From the NCBI GenBank assembly GCA_945901125.1, contig CAMDKD010000016.1:1-62972 (forward strand): a stretch of DNA of 62,972 nt, in the 5' to 3' direction. Shown here piece after piece: positions 34,301 to 42,073 of this stretch (its first letter is position 1; each line of letters begins with the position of its first letter). This DNA comes from Bordetella parapertussis. Lineage in GTDB: Bacteria > Pseudomonadota > Gammaproteobacteria > Burkholderiales > Burkholderiaceae_C. The notes beneath the pieces are model-generated. The model worked only from the letters and a program-made list of their open reading frames with translations. It was not told the DNA's origin and made no database searches. A program made the position numbers and the translations under genes.

Positions 34301-35360
34301 CAGAAACCTGGGGGCATTGAAAGCGGAATTGGGCTCCAAAGCCAGAGGCGCGTTTCAGGCGCTGGCGGGGTTGAAGTTGGCTAATTCTGCTGAGAAATTG
34401 GGGTCAGAAAAATTGGTGTCAGATCCCGATTTAGCAAAGCAAAACTCGGGCTCTGACACCAATTTCTCAGCAGCAAAGAAGGCGGGCTCTGCCCCCAATT
34501 CACAGATCACCAACCAAAAATACACCACGTGGTCTTTCGGCGAACTGCCCGAACTGATGGAAATCAGCAAAGGCGGGCAAAGCCTGATCGGTTTTCCGGC
34601 ACTGGTGGACATGGGCGACGCAGTCAGCATCGAAGTGTTTGACGAACCGGATGTGGCCGCTGCCAAAAACCGCGCCGGCCTGCGCCGATTGTTTGCGCTG
34701 CAAATCAAAGATGCCTTGAAGTACTTGGAGAAAAACATTCCCGACATGCAAAAAATGGCCGTGGCCTATATGCAATTGGGTAGCGCTGACGAGTTGAAAA
34801 CGCAAATCATTGACGTGGCGCTGGACCGCGCGTTTTTGATGGATCCTCTGCCGAACGATGAAGCCAGTTTTAAGCGGCGCATCGACGAGGGACGCGGGCG
34901 CTTGACGCTGATAGCGAACGAAGTGGCCCGCCTGGCACTTGGCGTGCTGAGTGAATTTGCGCTGGCGCAGCGAAAAATCAAAGACACGAAAAACGCAGCC
35001 GACGCCACCGCCGACTGCACCCAGCAACTGCAACGCCTGTTGCCGAAAAACTTTCTGACCGCTACCCCGTGGCCGCAGTTGCAACATGGCGCGCGTTATT
35101 TGAAAGCCATCAGTTTGCGGCTGGAGAAATACCGCGCCGACCCGGCCCGGGACGCGCAGCGATTGACCGAACTGAAACCGCTGGAGCAAAAGTATTGGCG
35201 GCTGGTGGCCGAGCGCAAAGGCCAAACCGACGCGCGCATGTTGGAATTCCGGTGGTTATTGGAAGAACTGCGGGTCAGTTTTTTTGCGCAGGAACTGAGA
35301 ACACCACAGCCGGTGAGTGTGAAGCGGTTGGAAAAAGCGTGGGCTCAGCTTTCGCACTGA
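31308..35360 (+). CDS. hrpA: ATP-dependent RNA helicase HrpA with two repeat-derived insertions
   Basis: A DEAH-box helicase of up to 1350 residues. Motifs in order are GETGSGKTTQLPK (I), GHTQPRRIAA (Ia), DEAHERSLNIDFLLG (II), ITSATIDADRF (III), VFLPGEREI (IV), ATNVAETSLTVPGI (V) and QSAANQRAGRCGR (VI), followed by winged-helix, ratchet, OB and long C-terminal DUF3418-type regions. HrpA resolves stalled ribosomes and processes mRNA in other bacteria. Start GTG 31308 or the downstream GTG 31338 are both possible. Two peptides rich in SGSDPDF/NSGSDPN interrupt the protein, at about residues 72-112 between LGRG and IIGHTQ, and at about residues 1024-1066. Both are encoded by palindromic repeats. 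Confidence 0.92.
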   Translation: MNTCRGIIRCVTSLNPTLTIEFPEDLPVSARRDDIMSAIQAHQVVIVCGETGSGKTTQLPKMALALGRGSWKKLEKSGSDTDFSNKKLRADKLGSDPDFAQQNSGSDPNLSKPKRRQIIGHTQPRRIAATSVAKRIAEELKTPLGEVVGYKVRFQDKLSRDASVKLMTDGILLAETQTDPLLLAYDTLIIDEAHERSLNIDFLLGYLRQILPRRPDLKIIITSATIDADRFAQHFASAKGPAPVLMVSGRTFPVEMRYRPWEESREYDIGNAISDAVDELWTGAPRGDILVFLPGEREIREAAEHLRGHLSHNAYTRHVDVLPLFARLTQAEQERVFETGGAPRIVLATNVAETSLTVPGIRFVIDAGLARLKRYSFRSKVEQLLVEPISQSAANQRAGRCGRVADGICIRLYDEKDFNGRPRFTEPEILRSSLAGVILRMMSLHLGDVADFPFLEAPRPKAIADGFQLLNELGAVFDDNSLTPIGKTLAKLPLDPRVARMILAARELHSLREVLIIASALSVQDVRDRPLQAQTQADQAHAKFKDEKSEFSGYLRLWDWLEASRGGNGEDARLSNRQHENLLRQNFINIRRWREWRDVHSQLLTVVNEQRWAMNDKPASYEQLHQSMLTGLLGNIGCKQDEEDVYLGARGIKFYRHPGVHLKKKPGKWLVCAELVETTRLFGRGIANIDPVWLEQAGAHLLKKQLLDPHWEAKHGDVVAFERATLYGLVIYSGRKVPFAKADPVLARQIFIQQALVEAQWQTELPFMAANKKLVAQVMDLEHKSRRQDVLVDDSMIQAFYEQHLPEDVCNCKGLERWHRDESRRRREAGDNSQPLLMTRESLMRHEAVGITAQAFPKMVRLGGVDCAAHYLHAPGDAKDGVTVTVPLFVLNQVSDERAEWLVPGMLKDKIQALLKSLPQRPRSRFVPLPESAARLAAELSVPEVFGAGGLTDVLLKKARDETSLDIKRTDFKLDMLSAHFFMNFRVVDEHGRQLGQGRNLGALKAELGSKARGAFQALAGLKLANSAEKLGSEKLVSDPDLAKQNSGSDTNFSAAKKAGSAPNSQITNQKYTTWSFGELPELMEISKGGQSLIGFPALVDMGDAVSIEVFDEPDVAAAKNRAGLRRLFALQIKDALKYLEKNIPDMQKMAVAYMQLGSADELKTQIIDVALDRAFLMDPLPNDEASFKRRIDEGRGRLTLIANEVARLALGVLSEFALAQRKIKDTKNAADATADCTQQLQRLLPKNFLTATPWPQLQHGARYLKAISLRLEKYRADPARDAQRLTELKPLEQKYWRLVAERKGQTDARMLEFRWLLEELRVSFFAQELRTPQPVSVKRLEKAWAQLSH
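31533..31636. repeat. Palindromic repeat cluster inside hrpA, copy 1
   Basis: AAATTGGGGTCAGA (31581-31594) and TCTGACCCCAATTT (31623-31636) are exact 14-base inverted arms. Between them CCCGATTTTGC pairs with GCAAAACTCGGG with one bulged base, so the whole segment can fold as a long hairpin. A related unit, ATCGGGGTCAGATACCGAT, precedes it at 31535-31553. The insert is in frame with hrpA. The shape resembles REP-type or similar small palindromic elements. Confidence 0.82.
34386..34500. repeat. Palindromic repeat cluster inside hrpA, copy 2
   Basis: AAATTGGTGTCAGA (34410-34423) pairs exactly with TCTGACACCAATTT (34452-34465), and CCCGATTTAGC lies inside against GCAAAACTCGGG. An outer TGCTGAGAAATTGG (34388-34401) pairs with CCAATTTCTCAGCA (34459-34472), and the left arm is present twice in tandem 15 bases apart. 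A more diverged unit, GGCGGGCTCTGCCCCC, follows. Compared with copy 1 the arms carry GGTG/CACC in place of GGGG/CCCC, a compensated change. Confidence 0.82.
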
Positions 35361-35668
35361 GCACAAGCTTTTCAACGCAGACTCACATCTGTCTGAAAAA
35401 GTTTTGCCAAGCAAAAAACGCGGCGCCGCCAGCGCGCCGTTAGGCCAACGGTAGTTAGGCCTTTGGTGTATGGGGCTGTAGTCGAAACGGCCGTGGCTGC
35501 GCAGCGGGGCAAACGGCAAGATTGGTTGATCTGTTTTCTTTGGTAAAAGGAAAAAAGAGACAGGAAAATTTAAACACAGGGATTTGATACAACTCAAATC
35601 CTGCAGCAGTGCTCCTGACTTATCATGGGTACTTATATAAGACCGTATCGGGTCTCGGGAGGAAAGCC
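35361..35668. other. Intergenic region between hrpA and the di-heme oxidoreductase gene
   Basis: This 308-base region holds a likely decayed coding fragment on the minus strand (see 35430-35510) and the leader of the downstream gene. A GTTAGGCC direct repeat (35439-35446, 35454-35461) is part of that fragment. The last 40 bases contain TATATAAGACC and the GGGAGGAAAGCC ribosome-binding site. No clear terminator follows hrpA. Confidence 0.5.
35430..35510 (-). pseudogene. Possible remnant of a polysaccharide deacetylase/allantoinase-like gene
   Basis: Read on the minus strand this intergenic stretch encodes SHGRFDYSPIHQRPNYRWPNG. That resembles the conserved N-terminus of PuuE-like polysaccharide deacetylases, which as I recall begin with a xRFxYSPIxxRPxxxWPxGAR-type segment before VAVWVxxNIE. 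Here the similarity stops right after WPNGA, where the family would continue, so at most a short fragment remains. The match is from memory of the family and is short, so it could be chance. Confidence 0.35.
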
Positions 35669-37078
35669 ATGAAAAAGTTGTTGTTAAGTCTGTTGTCTTT
35701 GACCATGGCGGTATTGCCTGTGTCGGCTGCCTCTCCCGATGTGCCCAAGGTCAAGACCGTGATACCGCAAGAAGTCTATAAGCAACCGGTTCCGGGCATG
35801 TCTGCCAAAGACAAGCAAAGATTTGTAAAGGGTGAAAGAGTTTTCACCAATTTCTGGATCGCCGTGAACAATCCGGTGATTCCGCTGATCTGGGATCTTT
35901 CACAAAGCGGTCCCGGCGGAGGTGAATGGGGCCTTGGCCCTATGTTCATGTCCACCAATTGCGCCGGTTGTCATTTGAATGCCGGGCGCGGCAGGGCATT
36001 GGATGCCAGCGGTCTGCGCGTATTTCAGCAATTGGTTCGCTTGTCCGTTCCCGGCGAAACACCGCATGGCGGCCCCAAGCCCGACCCGAATTACGGTAAC
36101 GACATTCAATCGTTTGACATGATCACCCGCACCGACCCGGACGCACGCGCAGGCGAGGGCGAAGTCTTTATTGACTGGGTTAACAGCAATTTCACTTTCC
36201 CTGACGGCAGCAGCATTGAATTGCGCAAGCCCAGTGTGCGGGTAGAAAACCTGAACTTCGGGCCTTTGGCCGATAACGTGATGATGTCGCTTCGCAATAC
36301 CCAGGCAATACTGGGCATGGGTTATCTGGAAGCTATCAGCGAAAAAGATATCTTGAAGCAAGTCGAGAAGCAAAAAGCCTTGGGCTTGAACGGACGTCCC
36401 AATTATGTGCGCGACGACATCAACAAAAAAGTATCTTTAGGCCGCTTCGGCTGGAAAGCCAACCAGCCGAGTATCAAGCAGCAAGTCGCGGCTGCCTTTC
36501 TCGGCGACATAGGCATTAATTCAGCCATTTACCCTGAGCAAAGCTGCACGCCTGTGCAAAAAGAATGTCTTGCTGCTATATCGGGTAAAGAGCCCGAGTT
36601 GCGCGATGAACTGTGGGCGCCAATTACTTTCTGGTCGCAGTCACTTGATGTACCGGCCCAACGCAACCGTGAGACAGCAGACTTCAAAACCGGTGAGAAG
36701 TTGTTCGAGTTGGCCGGGTGCTCAGGTTGTCACGTGCCTGAAATGCGCACTGGCAAATACGCGGCTGTGCCTCAGTTGTCAAACAAGCTGATCCGCCCCT
36801 ACACCGATTTGTTGTTGCACGACATGGGGCCGGACTTGGCTGATGGACGGCCCGACTTCAAGGCCAGTGGTTCGGATTGGCGCACCCCGCCTTTGTGGGG
36901 CGTGGGTTTGTCTATGCAGGTGAATGCCAGCAGTTCGTTTTTGCACGATGGCCGCGCGCGTAATCTGCTCGAAGCGATTGTGTGGCATGGCGGCGAGGCC
37001 AAGACGGCGCGGGACAAGTTCATTGCCTTTACCAAGAAGCAGCGGGACGAGTTGATTTACTTTTTGTCTTCGATTTAG
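35669..37078 (+). CDS. Di-heme oxidoreductase (DUF1111, c-type cytochrome)
   Basis: A periplasmic protein of 469 residues from ATG 35669, chosen for its strong GGGAGGAAAGCC site and the signal peptide MKKLLLSLLSLTMAVLPVSA. Two CxxCH heme sites are present: STNCAGCHLNAGRG at about residue 97 and ELAGCSGCHVPEMRTG at about residue 350. The segments LRNTQAILGMGYLEAI, GRFGWKANQPSIKQQVAAAFLGDIGI and TPPLWGVGLSMQ-FLHDGRARNLLEAIVWHGGEA fit the DHOR/DUF1111 family, distant relatives of di-heme peroxidases. Its reaction is unknown. It stands alone between hrpA and the sugar-acid locus. Confidence 0.9.
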   Translation: MKKLLLSLLSLTMAVLPVSAASPDVPKVKTVIPQEVYKQPVPGMSAKDKQRFVKGERVFTNFWIAVNNPVIPLIWDLSQSGPGGGEWGLGPMFMSTNCAGCHLNAGRGRALDASGLRVFQQLVRLSVPGETPHGGPKPDPNYGNDIQSFDMITRTDPDARAGEGEVFIDWVNSNFTFPDGSSIELRKPSVRVENLNFGPLADNVMMSLRNTQAILGMGYLEAISEKDILKQVEKQKALGLNGRPNYVRDDINKKVSLGRFGWKANQPSIKQQVAAAFLGDIGINSAIYPEQSCTPVQKECLAAISGKEPELRDELWAPITFWSQSLDVPAQRNRETADFKTGEKLFELAGCSGCHVPEMRTGKYAAVPQLSNKLIRPYTDLLLHDMGPDLADGRPDFKASGSDWRTPPLWGVGLSMQVNASSSFLHDGRARNLLEAIVWHGGEAKTARDKFIAFTKKQRDELIYFLSSI

Positions 37079-37420
37079 TACCAGACGTACTTGGCAGTTT
37101 GAAGACACGCTTTGGCCGACCATCCGGTGCGATTTTTTTCTGCGCTTTCGCTCGAAAAAAACGCCCCCTCTGTCGGCCTTTGTGAAGTTGATTGTGCGCA
37201 TCAGATTTCGTTAGCCGTGAAAACTTAGTGCATCTAACTGCAGAAATGCAGTCGGAGAAAACGTCGAATGGACGACGACATGGCGGCCGGGCCGACGCGA
37301 ACATTGGCGCGTAGCGGCAGTGAGAGGCGACCGGACCGGCATGGCGTGTACACTTCACTTAAAACCGTCCTGGCGTGAACTCAACGACACAAGAGAAGCA
37401 ACGCTGAGTCGTCCAACAGC
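37079..37420. other. Intergenic region between convergent genes
   Basis: This 342-base gap separates two convergent genes. It holds an A/T-flanked hairpin (37133-37161) and a small stem CTGCA-GAAA-TGCAG (37238-37251). The minus strand is open for about 100 codons, but the product shows no recognisable family. No RNA gene is identified. Confidence 0.45.
37133..37161. terminator. Possible bidirectional terminator between convergent genes
   Basis: TTTTTTTC and GAAAAAAA flank an inner GCG-CTTT-CGC stem. The T-rich outer arms give a U-rich tail in both directions, which suits the ends of the two convergent genes. The inner GC stem is only three pairs, so it may be weak, and it lies 260 bases from the leftward gene. 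Confidence 0.35.
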
Positions 37421-38947
37421 CTACATGACCGCGCCTAATTGCCAGGGCACAAATTCATTTTGTCCGTAACCGTGCAATTCACTCTTGCTGGCCTCACCCG
37501 ACGCACACGACAACATGCGCTCGAAAATCACCTGTCCCATGGCCTGCACTGTTGCGCCACCATCAACGATTTCCCCGCAATTGATGTCGATGTCATCCGA
37601 CTGCCGCTCCCACAAGGCCGTGTTCGTGGCCAGTTTCAGCGAAGGCGAGGGCGCACAACCGTAGGCCGAGCCGCGTCCTGTGGTGAAGCAAATCATATTC
37701 GCCCCGCCCGCGACCTGACCCGTGGCACTCACCGGGTCGTACCCCGGTGTGTCCATGTACACAAAGCCGTGTTTGTCCACTTTCTCTGCGTACTCGTAAA
37801 CCGCTTGCAAATTGCTGGTGCCGCCTTTGGCCACCGCACCCAGCGATTTTTCAAGAATCGTCGTCAAGCCCCCGGCCTTGTTACCGGGCGACGGGTTGTT
37901 GTTCATTTCACCTGAATGCATGGCCGTGTAATGCTCCCACCAGCGTATGCGTGCAACCAGTTTTTCGCCAACCTCGCGCGTCACCGCACGGCGTGTCAGC
38001 AAATGTTCGGCGCCGTATATCTCTGGTGTTTCGCTCAGAATGGCAGTGCCGCCGTGGGCTACCAGCAAGTCGACCGCCGCTCCCAACGCCGGGTTGGCGC
38101 TGATGCCCGAGTAACCGTCCGAGCCGCCGCATTGCAAACCTATGGTCAGATGCGCTGCACTGCATGGCGTGCGGGTTGACTTGTTCACCTCGGGCAGCAT
38201 GGCTTGCACCAGTGCAATGCCTTTGGCCACGGTTTTGGTGGTGCCGCCGCTGTCCTGGATATTGAAGGTTTGCAAAGTGCTGCCCTCAGCCAAACCGCTG
38301 TGCGACAACCAGGACTTGAGTTGATTGGCTTCGCAGCCCAAACCCACAGCCAGCACACCGGCAAAGTTCGGGTGCGTGGCATAACCCGCCATGGTGCGCT
38401 CCAGCACTTGCATGCCCAGGCCTTGCGTGTCCATGCCGCAACCCGTGCCGTGGGTCAGCGCAATCACACCGTCCACATTAGGAAATGCCGCCAACGCAGA
38501 AGGATTGGTGGTGCGCGAGAAATGGTCGGCGATGGCACGCGCCACCGTGGCCGAGCAATTCACGCTGGACAAAATGCCAATGTAATTACGCGTAGCCACG
38601 CGCCCGTCGGCACGCACATAGCCCATGAACTCGGTGTGTTGCAATGCCGACTCAGGCTTGACGTCGGCGCAGTAGGCATAGTCGCGCGCAAAGTCGCCTT
38701 TGTTGTCGCCCAGGTTCAGGTTGTGCGTGTGTATGTGTTCGCCGGGCGCAATCGGCTGACTTGCAAAACCGATGATCTGGTTGTAGCGCCGAACAGCCTG
38801 GCCGGTTTCGATGGCGCGCGTGGCGATTTTGTGGCCCGGTGGAATCAGGCCGCGCACCGCAATGTTTTCAACTGAAGTGCCGCTCATGAGTTGTTGGCGG
38901 GCGATGACGACGTCGTCGTCAGGATGTAAGCGAATGAAGAAAGACAT
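37421..38947 (-). CDS. UxaA/GarD family sugar-acid dehydratase (altronate dehydratase-like)
   Basis: A 508-residue enzyme with the two-part layout of altronate dehydratase. An N-terminal SAF-type domain (residues 1-95, IRLHPDDDVVIARQQL ... GHKIATRAIETGQAV) is followed by the catalytic UxaA domain (FMGYVRADGRVATRNYIGIL, ALTHGTGCGMDTQGLGMQVL, VGLGCEANQL, LQCGGSDGYSGISANPALG, FTTGRGSAYGCAPSPSLKL). Such enzymes dehydrate altronate, galactarate or related acids to 2-keto-3-deoxy acids and need iron or another metal. It follows the TRAP transporter genes by ten bases, so its substrate is probably what the transporter imports. The exact acid is not decided by sequence alone. Confidence 0.85.
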   Translation of the reverse strand: MSFFIRLHPDDDVVIARQQLMSGTSVENIAVRGLIPPGHKIATRAIETGQAVRRYNQIIGFASQPIAPGEHIHTHNLNLGDNKGDFARDYAYCADVKPESALQHTEFMGYVRADGRVATRNYIGILSSVNCSATVARAIADHFSRTTNPSALAAFPNVDGVIALTHGTGCGMDTQGLGMQVLERTMAGYATHPNFAGVLAVGLGCEANQLKSWLSHSGLAEGSTLQTFNIQDSGGTTKTVAKGIALVQAMLPEVNKSTRTPCSAAHLTIGLQCGGSDGYSGISANPALGAAVDLLVAHGGTAILSETPEIYGAEHLLTRRAVTREVGEKLVARIRWWEHYTAMHSGEMNNNPSPGNKAGGLTTILEKSLGAVAKGGTSNLQAVYEYAEKVDKHGFVYMDTPGYDPVSATGQVAGGANMICFTTGRGSAYGCAPSPSLKLATNTALWERQSDDIDINCGEIVDGGATVQAMGQVIFERMLSCASGEASKSELHGYGQNEFVPWQLGAVM

Positions 38948-38957
38948 GGTGAAAAAC

Positions 38958-40358
38958 TCAGGTGGTAGACATGTAATGAGGAAGCCAAAGTGAGATGGCA
39001 GGAACGTAGGTAATCAGCAGCAGGCTGCCCAGCAGCGGCACCAGCCAAGGCAGTATGGCCATTGTGGTTCGCTCCACACTCAGCTTGGCCACGCGCGCAA
39101 GCACAAACAACACCATGCCCAAGGGCGGGTGCAGCAAGCCTATCATCAGATTTAACACCATGACCAAGCCGAAATGCACCGGGTCAATGCCTAGCTCGCG
39201 ACAAATGGGCAGCAGAATAGGTACCAGAATAGTGATGGCCGCAGTCGGCTCGAGAAAGCAACCGACAAACAGCATCAACAAATTGGCCAGCAACAAAAAC
39301 TGCCAGGGCTGGTCGGTGACGCCCAGCACCCATTGACCGATGGTGGCCGTCACCCCGGTGGCGGTCAACATCCAGCCGAAGATGCTAGCAGCGGCGACGA
39401 TGAACAACACCGTGGCTGTGGTCTCTACCGTTTCCAGACAAATCTTGACAAAGAGTTTGAAGTTCAGGGTGCGGTACCAGGCAAAGCCCAGTATCAATGC
39501 CCAGACGCAGGCGGCGATGGCGCCTTCGGTGGGCGTGAACACACCGGTGGTCATACCGCCTATCAACAATACCGGCGTCATGACCGGCAGCACTGCCTGG
39601 AAATCGAAAATCTTGTCTGCGGCAAACAAAACAAGCAAACCGATAAACACCGTCAACTGCGGCGGTGCGCCCAATTCAGTGACCAGCAACCAGATCGACA
39701 TCGGCCAACCGATGACTACCAGGGTTTCGATCAAGGCTTTGATGAGTTTGAGTCCATCGAATTTGACATCGCCGCCCCAGCCATTTTTGTGGGCGAAATA
39801 TGCCACGGTTAGCATCATTAAAATCGCCATGATGCCGCCGGGCAGAATGCCGGCCAGAAACAAAGAGCCGACAGAAACGTTGGCCATCATGCCGTAAATC
39901 ACAAACGGCAGGCTGGGCGGAATAATGGGGCCAAGTGTGGCGGAAGCAGCGGTAACGCCCACCGCAAACTCAGGGTCATAACCATGGTCCACCATGGCCT
40001 TGACTTCAATCGTGCCCAAACCGGCAGCGTCAGCAACGGCCGTGCCGCTCATGCCGGCAAAAACAACCGAGCCGACCACGTTCACGTGGCCCAGGCCGCC
40101 TTTGAGCCAACCCACCAGCGACAGCGCGTATCCGTAAATACGGTGCGTGATGCCGGATGTGTTCATCAGATTGCCAGCCAGAATAAAGAAAGGCACGGCG
40201 AGCAGCGGAAAACTGTCTATGCCCGAGACCATGCGGTGTATCACCACAAACGGCGGCGAGCCGGGCACCAGCCAAAGGTAAATCAACGAAGCCGCAGCCA
40301 TGGCCATGGCGACAGGCAGGCCGCCGCTGAGCAATACCAGAAAAATGATTTTTAACAT
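38958..40358 (-). CDS. TRAP transporter large permease (DctM)
   Basis: A membrane protein of 466 residues from ATG 40358 with about 12 helices. The start is preferred over an upstream one at 40394 because it gives MLKIIFLVLLSGGLPVAMAM. DctM motifs include GNLMNTSGITHRIYGYA, VVFAGMSGTAVADAAGLGTIEVKAM, ATLGPIIPPSLPFVIYG and PTEGAIAACVWALILG. It carries the Na+-driven transport path for the ligand delivered by DctP. It lies between dctQ and the UxaA-like dehydratase. Confidence 0.94.
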   Translation of the reverse strand: MLKIIFLVLLSGGLPVAMAMAAASLIYLWLVPGSPPFVVIHRMVSGIDSFPLLAVPFFILAGNLMNTSGITHRIYGYALSLVGWLKGGLGHVNVVGSVVFAGMSGTAVADAAGLGTIEVKAMVDHGYDPEFAVGVTAASATLGPIIPPSLPFVIYGMMANVSVGSLFLAGILPGGIMAILMMLTVAYFAHKNGWGGDVKFDGLKLIKALIETLVVIGWPMSIWLLVTELGAPPQLTVFIGLLVLFAADKIFDFQAVLPVMTPVLLIGGMTTGVFTPTEGAIAACVWALILGFAWYRTLNFKLFVKICLETVETTATVLFIVAAASIFGWMLTATGVTATIGQWVLGVTDQPWQFLLLANLLMLFVGCFLEPTAAITILVPILLPICRELGIDPVHFGLVMVLNLMIGLLHPPLGMVLFVLARVAKLSVERTTMAILPWLVPLLGSLLLITYVPAISLWLPHYMSTT

Positions 40359-40365
40359 GAGGCGC

Positions 40366-40905
40366 TCAATTGTTCTCGGGACGTTCCAGCACACTGAAGC
40401 CCTGGCGTAAATGTTTGCGCATGATCCAAACCGCGCGCCATGTCATCAGCACAAAGGCCAGCAGCACCACGCTGTACACAATGTTCATCGGCAGGTTGAC
40501 GATGGTCATCTGGTAGCTGCCCATTTTTTGCATCAGCTCCCAGGTCATCCAACTCGCGCAGCCCAGAAAGCCGATTCGCAATACGTCGACCAGCAAGGAA
40601 ATGCCGCGTGCCACCGCAGGCGACATGAAGCGGAAAAAGAAATCCACTTGTATGTGATTGTTCTTGGCTACGCCAATGACCGCTCCGACAAACACAGTGG
40701 CGATCAACAAATAACGGGCGATTTCCTCGGTCCAGGCGGCCGAATCGTTGAACACATAACGGGTGATGAACTGGTAGAAGACCGTCAGACCCAAAGCCCA
40801 GAAAAAGGCCAAAGCCAGCCAAGCTTCGGCAATCACACCGGATAAATCCACAGTCTCATCCACCTCGCCGAACGAGGTGGCCAGATCTTCAGCTGACTTG
40901 CTCAT
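40366..40905 (-). CDS. TRAP transporter small permease (DctQ)
   Basis: A 179-residue protein with four hydrophobic helices. LALAFFWALGLTVFYQFITRYVFNDSAAWTEEIARYLLI is the DctQ core, with the NxxxxWxEEIARY motif. An N-terminal acidic tail of about 20 residues precedes it. Its ATG overlaps the dctP stop (ATGA), and it ends eight bases before the dctM start. Confidence 0.93.
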   Translation of the reverse strand: MSKSAEDLATSFGEVDETVDLSGVIAEAWLALAFFWALGLTVFYQFITRYVFNDSAAWTEEIARYLLIATVFVGAVIGVAKNNHIQVDFFFRFMSPAVARGISLLVDVLRIGFLGCASWMTWELMQKMGSYQMTIVNLPMNIVYSVVLLAFVLMTWRAVWIMRKHLRQGFSVLERPENN

Positions 40906-41885
40906 TTGAGGGCCTGTATGCGATCGTAATCTGCGCGCGACTGTCCAAGGCTTTCAACCGGTTTGACTTTCAACACAGTGTCCTGAAAACTTTTGCGGTT
41001 GACCTCGACCAGGTTCAAGCCTTTTTTCTTGAAGATGTCCATCAACTCGGCTTCACGTTTTTTGATTTTGGCCGATGCGCGTGTTGCAGCTTCTTGCATC
41101 ACCTCGGTGAACATTTTTTGCTCGGCAGGCGTCAAGGTTTTCCAGACATGCGGTGCCACCATGGTGATCACACCATCGACAATGTGGCTGGTCAGCATGA
41201 TGGATTTTTGAACTTCAAAAAACTTTTTGGCTTCGATGGTGGTCAAAGGATTTTCCTGTGCATCCACCGTGCCGTTTTGCAAAGCCAGATACACCTCGGC
41301 AAAAGCAATAGGTGTGGGGTTGGCACCGCAGGCCTGCCATGTCGCTGTGTAAGCCGGGGCGTCCGGCACGCGTATCTTCAAGCCCTTGACGTCAGCACAT
41401 TCTTTGAAAGGCTTTTGTGCAGAAGTCTGGCGCGCGCCATAGTAGGTGTAGGCCGTCACTTGAATGCCCGTTTTGGCGCGAAACTCGTTGGCGATTTCCT
41501 GAAACAGCGCGCTCTTGGAATATGCCAGCAAATGGTCGCCGTCGCGGAAGATGAACGGGTAGTAGGCGATGCCGAAACGCGGGAGGGTGCGCGCGGCAAA
41601 CGACGGGCCGCTGATGATGATGTCTACCGAGCCCAACGTCAGACCTTGGTTGATATCGGTTTCTTTGCCCAGGCTAGACGCTGGAAACACCTGGATATCG
41701 AATTTGCCGTTGGAGCGTTTTTTGATTTCTTCGGCCGCCCAGACCGACTCGGTGTGAAACGGTTCGGATGACTCGTAGACGTGGGCCCATTTCAGCTTTT
41801 GCTGGGCAGACGCGCCCAAAGGCAGCAGGGCAAACAAGACAGACAGCATCCAAAAGCTTGGATGTAGGAAAAAAGAGTGGCGCAT
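40902..41885 (-). CDS. TRAP transporter solute-binding protein (DctP)
   Basis: A periplasmic binding protein of 327 residues from ATG 41885, which has a GAAGG site eight bases upstream and yields a signal peptide (MRHSFFLHPSFWMLSVLFAL, cleaved at ASA). DctP features are LKWAHVYESSEPFHTESVWAAEEIKKRSNGKFDIQVFPASSLGKE, the ligand-carboxylate arginine region GLKIRVPDAPAYTATWQACGANPTPIAF, and ALQNGTVDAQENPLTTIEAKKF. The ligand is probably a sugar acid. It starts the leftward dctPQM-dehydratase operon. Confidence 0.93.
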   Translation of the reverse strand: MRHSFFLHPSFWMLSVLFALLPLGASAQQKLKWAHVYESSEPFHTESVWAAEEIKKRSNGKFDIQVFPASSLGKETDINQGLTLGSVDIIISGPSFAARTLPRFGIAYYPFIFRDGDHLLAYSKSALFQEIANEFRAKTGIQVTAYTYYGARQTSAQKPFKECADVKGLKIRVPDAPAYTATWQACGANPTPIAFAEVYLALQNGTVDAQENPLTTIEAKKFFEVQKSIMLTSHIVDGVITMVAPHVWKTLTPAEQKMFTEVMQEAATRASAKIKKREAELMDIFKKKGLNLVEVNRKSFQDTVLKVKPVESLGQSRADYDRIQALK

Positions 41886-41905
41886 GGGGATACCTTCAGG
41901 CGAAA

Positions 41906-42014
41906 TGACAGTTGTCAGCAACCTTACAACTCTGAGTTATCCGCAGGCCTAAGCACAAACCCTAGGCTGTCAACTGTTATAGGTGCTGCCTGCGTCTGAT
42001 TTGATTGCGGATAA
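41906..42014. promoter_or_regulatory. Divergent control region with inverted repeats
   Basis: TGACA-GT-TGTCA (41906-41917) is a perfect palindrome 21 bases upstream of the dctP start. TTATCCGCA (41937-41945) and TGCGGATAA (42006-42014) form a second, widely spaced nine-base inverted pair between dctP and the NTF2-like gene. A GntR- or LysR-type regulator of the sugar-acid locus could use them. No regulator gene is present nearby. The repeats are seen; the function is inferred. Confidence 0.4.
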
Positions 42015-42073
42015 GCCAAAGATTCGGGTCAGCCCTGCGTATGATGGCTGAAAACAATCAACCGGAGACTGAC

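Noticed and set aside
31308..35360. hrpA repeats as CRISPR-like or tandem array
   Set aside because: The units are inverted pairs with a shared core, not evenly spaced direct repeats with unique spacers.
37029..37358. Open frame of 109 codons on the minus strand in the gap before the dehydratase
   Set aside because: It partly overlaps the di-heme oxidoreductase end and has no recognisable domain or signal.
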